DNA of 48,761 nt from contig NZ_SEUI01000009.1 of the NCBI RefSeq assembly GCF_008370255.1, positions 530 through 49,290 on the forward strand, given 5' to 3'. Numbering within the stretch: the first letter of the stretch is position 1; each line of letters starts with the position of its first letter. A program made the position numbers and the translations under genes. The notes beneath the pieces are model-generated. The model did no database searches and was not told the DNA's origin. It worked only from the letters and a program-made list of their open reading frames with translations. This stretch comes from Pseudoalteromonas sp. FUC4 (lineage in GTDB: Bacteria; Pseudomonadota; Gammaproteobacteria; Enterobacterales; Alteromonadaceae). Of this stretch, positions 46,412 through 48,761 are shown piece after piece.

Positions 46412-47089
46412 GTGAAACAAGCCGTTTTAAATTGGTTATTTCCCTCTTATTGCGTGCAATGTCAAAGCCCGATTACAGCTAATTTAGGGTTGTGTGATTA
46501 TTGCCTTAAAGATTTACCGTTATTTGATTTTAGTAAGCATACTAATTTACTGCACCGACCCGATATTGTTGAGATGTTTCCTAACTGCGAGTTTGATAAG
46601 TTATTTGCCTGCGCTTTTTATCAACCGCCCTTTGAGCATTGGCTTAAACGGTTAAAATTTAATAACCAAATCCATTATAAAAAAGCATTACAGCAAACTA
46701 TTAAAAAGCAGTTGGCGCAGTTTTTTGAGCAAAGTCCCGCTTTACCAAATATTTTTATTATTTTACCTCTTCATAAAAGTCGGTTCGTAACACGCGGCTT
46801 TAATCAGGTAAGCCAAGTATGGCAGCCTCTTTTGTCTCAATACGCACCTTTAAATAATAGTCTTATACGCAATAAAAAAACCCAAGCGCAATCTGCACTT
46901 TCAAAAGCAAAGCGAGTCAAAAATTTAAAAAATGCCTTTATTTGTACAGAGGATATGAACGGTAAAACCGTCGCTATCATTGATGATGTGATGACGACAG
47001 GGGCAACACTTAATGCAGCTACACACGCCTTAAAGCAAGCCGGTGCTAAACACGTTTGGGCTTTTACAACGTGTTTAACACCTATTTAG
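46412..47089 (+). CDS. comF: ComF/GntX-family phosphoribosyltransferase-like protein
   Basis: A 225-residue protein with an N-terminal zinc ribbon (Cys14, Cys17, Cys28, Cys31). A phosphoribosyltransferase-type domain follows, with the PRPP loop AIIDDVMTTGAT at about 188-199. ComF in competent bacteria acts in single-strand DNA uptake, while GntX in E. coli is required for use of extracellular DNA. Its role here is not settled. A GGAGCG ribosome site precedes it. It converges on the TonB receptor gene with 9 bases between. Confidence 0.92.
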   Translation: MKQAVLNWLFPSYCVQCQSPITANLGLCDYCLKDLPLFDFSKHTNLLHRPDIVEMFPNCEFDKLFACAFYQPPFEHWLKRLKFNNQIHYKKALQQTIKKQLAQFFEQSPALPNIFIILPLHKSRFVTRGFNQVSQVWQPLLSQYAPLNNSLIRNKKTQAQSALSKAKRVKNLKNAFICTEDMNGKTVAIIDDVMTTGATLNAATHALKQAGAKHVWAFTTCLTPI

Positions 47090-47098
47090 TTTTAACGA

Positions 47099-48761
47099 TT
47101 AAAAACGAGCTCTTATACCTAGGCTAACTGAACGACCAGGTAGAGGTGCTTCATCTTTTAAGTATGACGAATGCACTCGACCTTCTTGGTCCGTTAAGTT
47201 ATCGCCTTTAATGTAAATAGTCATATCGACATCACCTAAATCAAGGTAATAATTAGCTGAGGCAGATAGCATTGTATAGCCCTCTGTTTGCGTTTCGTTC
47301 TCGGCTACTTTGTCTTGCTTAGCGTTACGAATAACTTCGACTTCGGTATGCCAATTTCCATACTCGTAGTGAACAGATGATCCAAATCTCATTGGTGGCA
47401 TTCTTGGTACATTACCACCTGAATCTAATTTAGCGCGGGTATAATCAGTAAATACCTCTAAGCGCCAATCATCATTTAAATGCCAATCAACTTGTGCTTC
47501 GTAGCCATATAAACGCGCGTTTTGCTGTGAAAATAACACCACTGGCAAGCCGTCACTTTCTTCATCCGGCTCTCCTGATATAGCAACTTGGTTTTCATAG
47601 TCTGTCGATGAAATAAAGGCGCCATCGCTAATAACTAAATCTGTAAAGTCTTCAAAAATGTAGTTATTTATATTATTATTAAATACACTAAAATTAGCAT
47701 TCCAGGTGTCTGCATTGTAGCGATAAGTAATGTCTATATTATTTGAGACCTCTTTATCCATGCTTTCGTCTGTTTGAATCACATTATACTGACCATTGTC
47801 GTTATTAAGCTCAAACCCACCGCCCACTTCATATGTGCCTGAGCCAATATGCGGCCCATATGCATATATTTCTGAAGCAGATGGTGCACGTTGCGAGTAA
47901 GCATAATTAAAGGCTAATGAATGATTTTTGTTAATACTCCAAACCACACCAGCAGAGCCTGATACTGCTGTGTAATCTTTGTTGTCGAACAAAATATCAT
48001 TTGATGCACTGAGCTCAGTAAAAAAGTCATTATTTACATTATGCGTTGTTTGTTCAACACGCGTTCCAAGCTGCCATAACAAAGCACCAACCTCTTTTTC
48101 TTCCATTAAAAATGCAGCAATACTGTCTGTTTTAGTCGGTGGGGTAAATGCTTCTTCACCAATAGCTTCAAAGTCACTTTTATTATAATGTAAGCCAGCA
48201 ACACCCTTCCAGCCATATACAGGTGCATGTTCAGCCCATAATCTAGACTCTATACTTTCGTTTTTAAACGTAGTGCCAATTTCTGCACCTTCAATTTCTG
48301 AGTGTTCGTAGTCCGTATATGCATTTTGCCAATGCACGGCTTTTATAAAGCCATCTAAATTATTCCAGTCAACTACGCCTTGGTAGCGATCTTGGTTTAG
48401 CTTTATAAACACGCCTTCTTCGCCTGGTAAACCGTATTCAGAGTCCATGTGCCCATACGAAAACGCAACGCGTGTATCATCGGTTATCCAACCCGCACCT
48501 AAGTTATAGCCACTTGCATCAATGTCTGAGTTAGTAAGCGTAGTACTTCCGCCCTTTTCATCAATATCAGCCGGTACCGGAATTTTATAATCGTCGGTTT
48601 TTCGGGTATATCCATCAATATGAAAAGCAAAATCACCAGAGCCTGCATTTAAATCTGTTGAAAGTGTTTTAGCATCAGCCACATTATCGTATTGCGCAAA
48701 TACTTCACCACTTACACCTTCTTGCCTTTGTACGGGTAAGCGGTTGTCAACTACATTCACC
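47099..48761 (-). CDS. TonB-dependent receptor (partial, 5' end beyond window)
   Basis: The C-terminal 553 residues of an outer-membrane TonB-dependent receptor; the frame is still open at the right edge, so signal peptide, TonB box and most of the plug are missing. The first residues, VNVVDNRLP, match the end of the plug domain. The barrel follows, ending in RARF with the terminal Phe. Segments such as GWKGVAGLHYN and GEEAFTPPTKT suggest the ZnuD-like branch. That is a guess; the ligand could be zinc or another metal complex. Confidence 0.9.
   Translation of the reverse strand, partial: VNVVDNRLPVQRQEGVSGEVFAQYDNVADAKTLSTDLNAGSGDFAFHIDGYTRKTDDYKIPVPADIDEKGGSTTLTNSDIDASGYNLGAGWITDDTRVAFSYGHMDSEYGLPGEEGVFIKLNQDRYQGVVDWNNLDGFIKAVHWQNAYTDYEHSEIEGAEIGTTFKNESIESRLWAEHAPVYGWKGVAGLHYNKSDFEAIGEEAFTPPTKTDSIAAFLMEEKEVGALLWQLGTRVEQTTHNVNNDFFTELSASNDILFDNKDYTAVSGSAGVVWSINKNHSLAFNYAYSQRAPSASEIYAYGPHIGSGTYEVGGGFELNNDNGQYNVIQTDESMDKEVSNNIDITYRYNADTWNANFSVFNNNINNYIFEDFTDLVISDGAFISSTDYENQVAISGEPDEESDGLPVVLFSQQNARLYGYEAQVDWHLNDDWRLEVFTDYTRAKLDSGGNVPRMPPMRFGSSVHYEYGNWHTEVEVIRNAKQDKVAENETQTEGYTMLSASANYYLDLGDVDMTIYIKGDNLTDQEGRVHSSYLKDEAPLPGRSVSLGIRARF

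Noticed and set aside
1..48761. CRISPR array, toxin-antitoxin pair, integrase or prophage.
   Set aside because: None seen by eye: no regularly spaced repeats, no integrase or phage structural genes. The only mobile signals are the two 160-bp elements.

Overview
The window reads as chromosomal DNA of a marine gammaproteobacterium, most likely Pseudoalteromonas or a close relative in the Alteromonadales. This rests on the ribosomal, envZ/ompR, greB, tex, bioH and comF gene sequences, the AT-rich composition, and the mix of GH97, TonB-receptor and ABC-permease/M1-peptidase genes. It is inference from the proteins; no database search was run.

Layout. (1) 1-240: the minus-strand promoters P1 and P2 and the boxA leader of an rRNA operon whose 16S gene lies beyond the left edge. 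(2) 899-9375: the complete spc and alpha ribosomal-protein operons on the minus strand, rplN-rplX-rplE-rpsN-rpsH-rplF-rplR-rpsE-rpmD-rplO-secY-rpmJ, then rpsM-rpsK-rpsD-rpoA-rplQ. An S4-type translational control leader precedes rpsM. The S10 operon that commonly lies upstream of rplN is absent; an asmA-like gene sits there instead. (3) 9648-15084: asmA, a conserved-looking gene of unknown function, a Gcw_chp exported protein and two Bor-like lipoproteins. (4) 15085-19554: an ABC ATPase with a giant ABC-2 permease/M1 aminopeptidase fusion. (5) 19742-26485: accessory small genes. These include a nitroreductase, a persulfide-sensor-type ArsR regulator with tandem operators facing a rhodanese, a DUF1801 gene broken by a 160-bp inverted-repeat element, a PH-domain protein, a LysE exporter, DUF4177, a second copy of the 160-bp element, DUF3224, an MsbA-type ABC exporter and an OmpA lipoprotein. 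(6) 26676-37973: ChrA, a YbdG-type channel with two YihG-type acyltransferases, polyamine genes speA and speE in divergent orientation, a cupredoxin plus outer-membrane barrel pair, and a GH97 alpha-glucosidase. (7) 37993-48761: envZ-ompR, greB, a secreted small protein, a CBS protein, tex, an HExxH SprA-like protein with a flagellar-rod-like small partner, bioH, comF, and a TonB-dependent receptor cut by the right edge.

How the parts work together. The left quarter is a translation block (rRNA promoter, ribosomal proteins, RNA polymerase alpha, SecY), all transcribed leftward. The right end keeps a recognisable version of the enterobacterial bioH-gntX ... tex-greB-ompR-envZ neighbourhood, with different genes in between.

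The most striking unexplained structure is the pair of 160-bp elements at 21647-21806 and 23424-23583. They have matching ends, 3-bp target duplications of the form TNA, and an internal stem with a compensated base change. One copy splits a DUF1801 gene so exactly that removing 163 bp restores the reading frame, apart from one nonsense codon.
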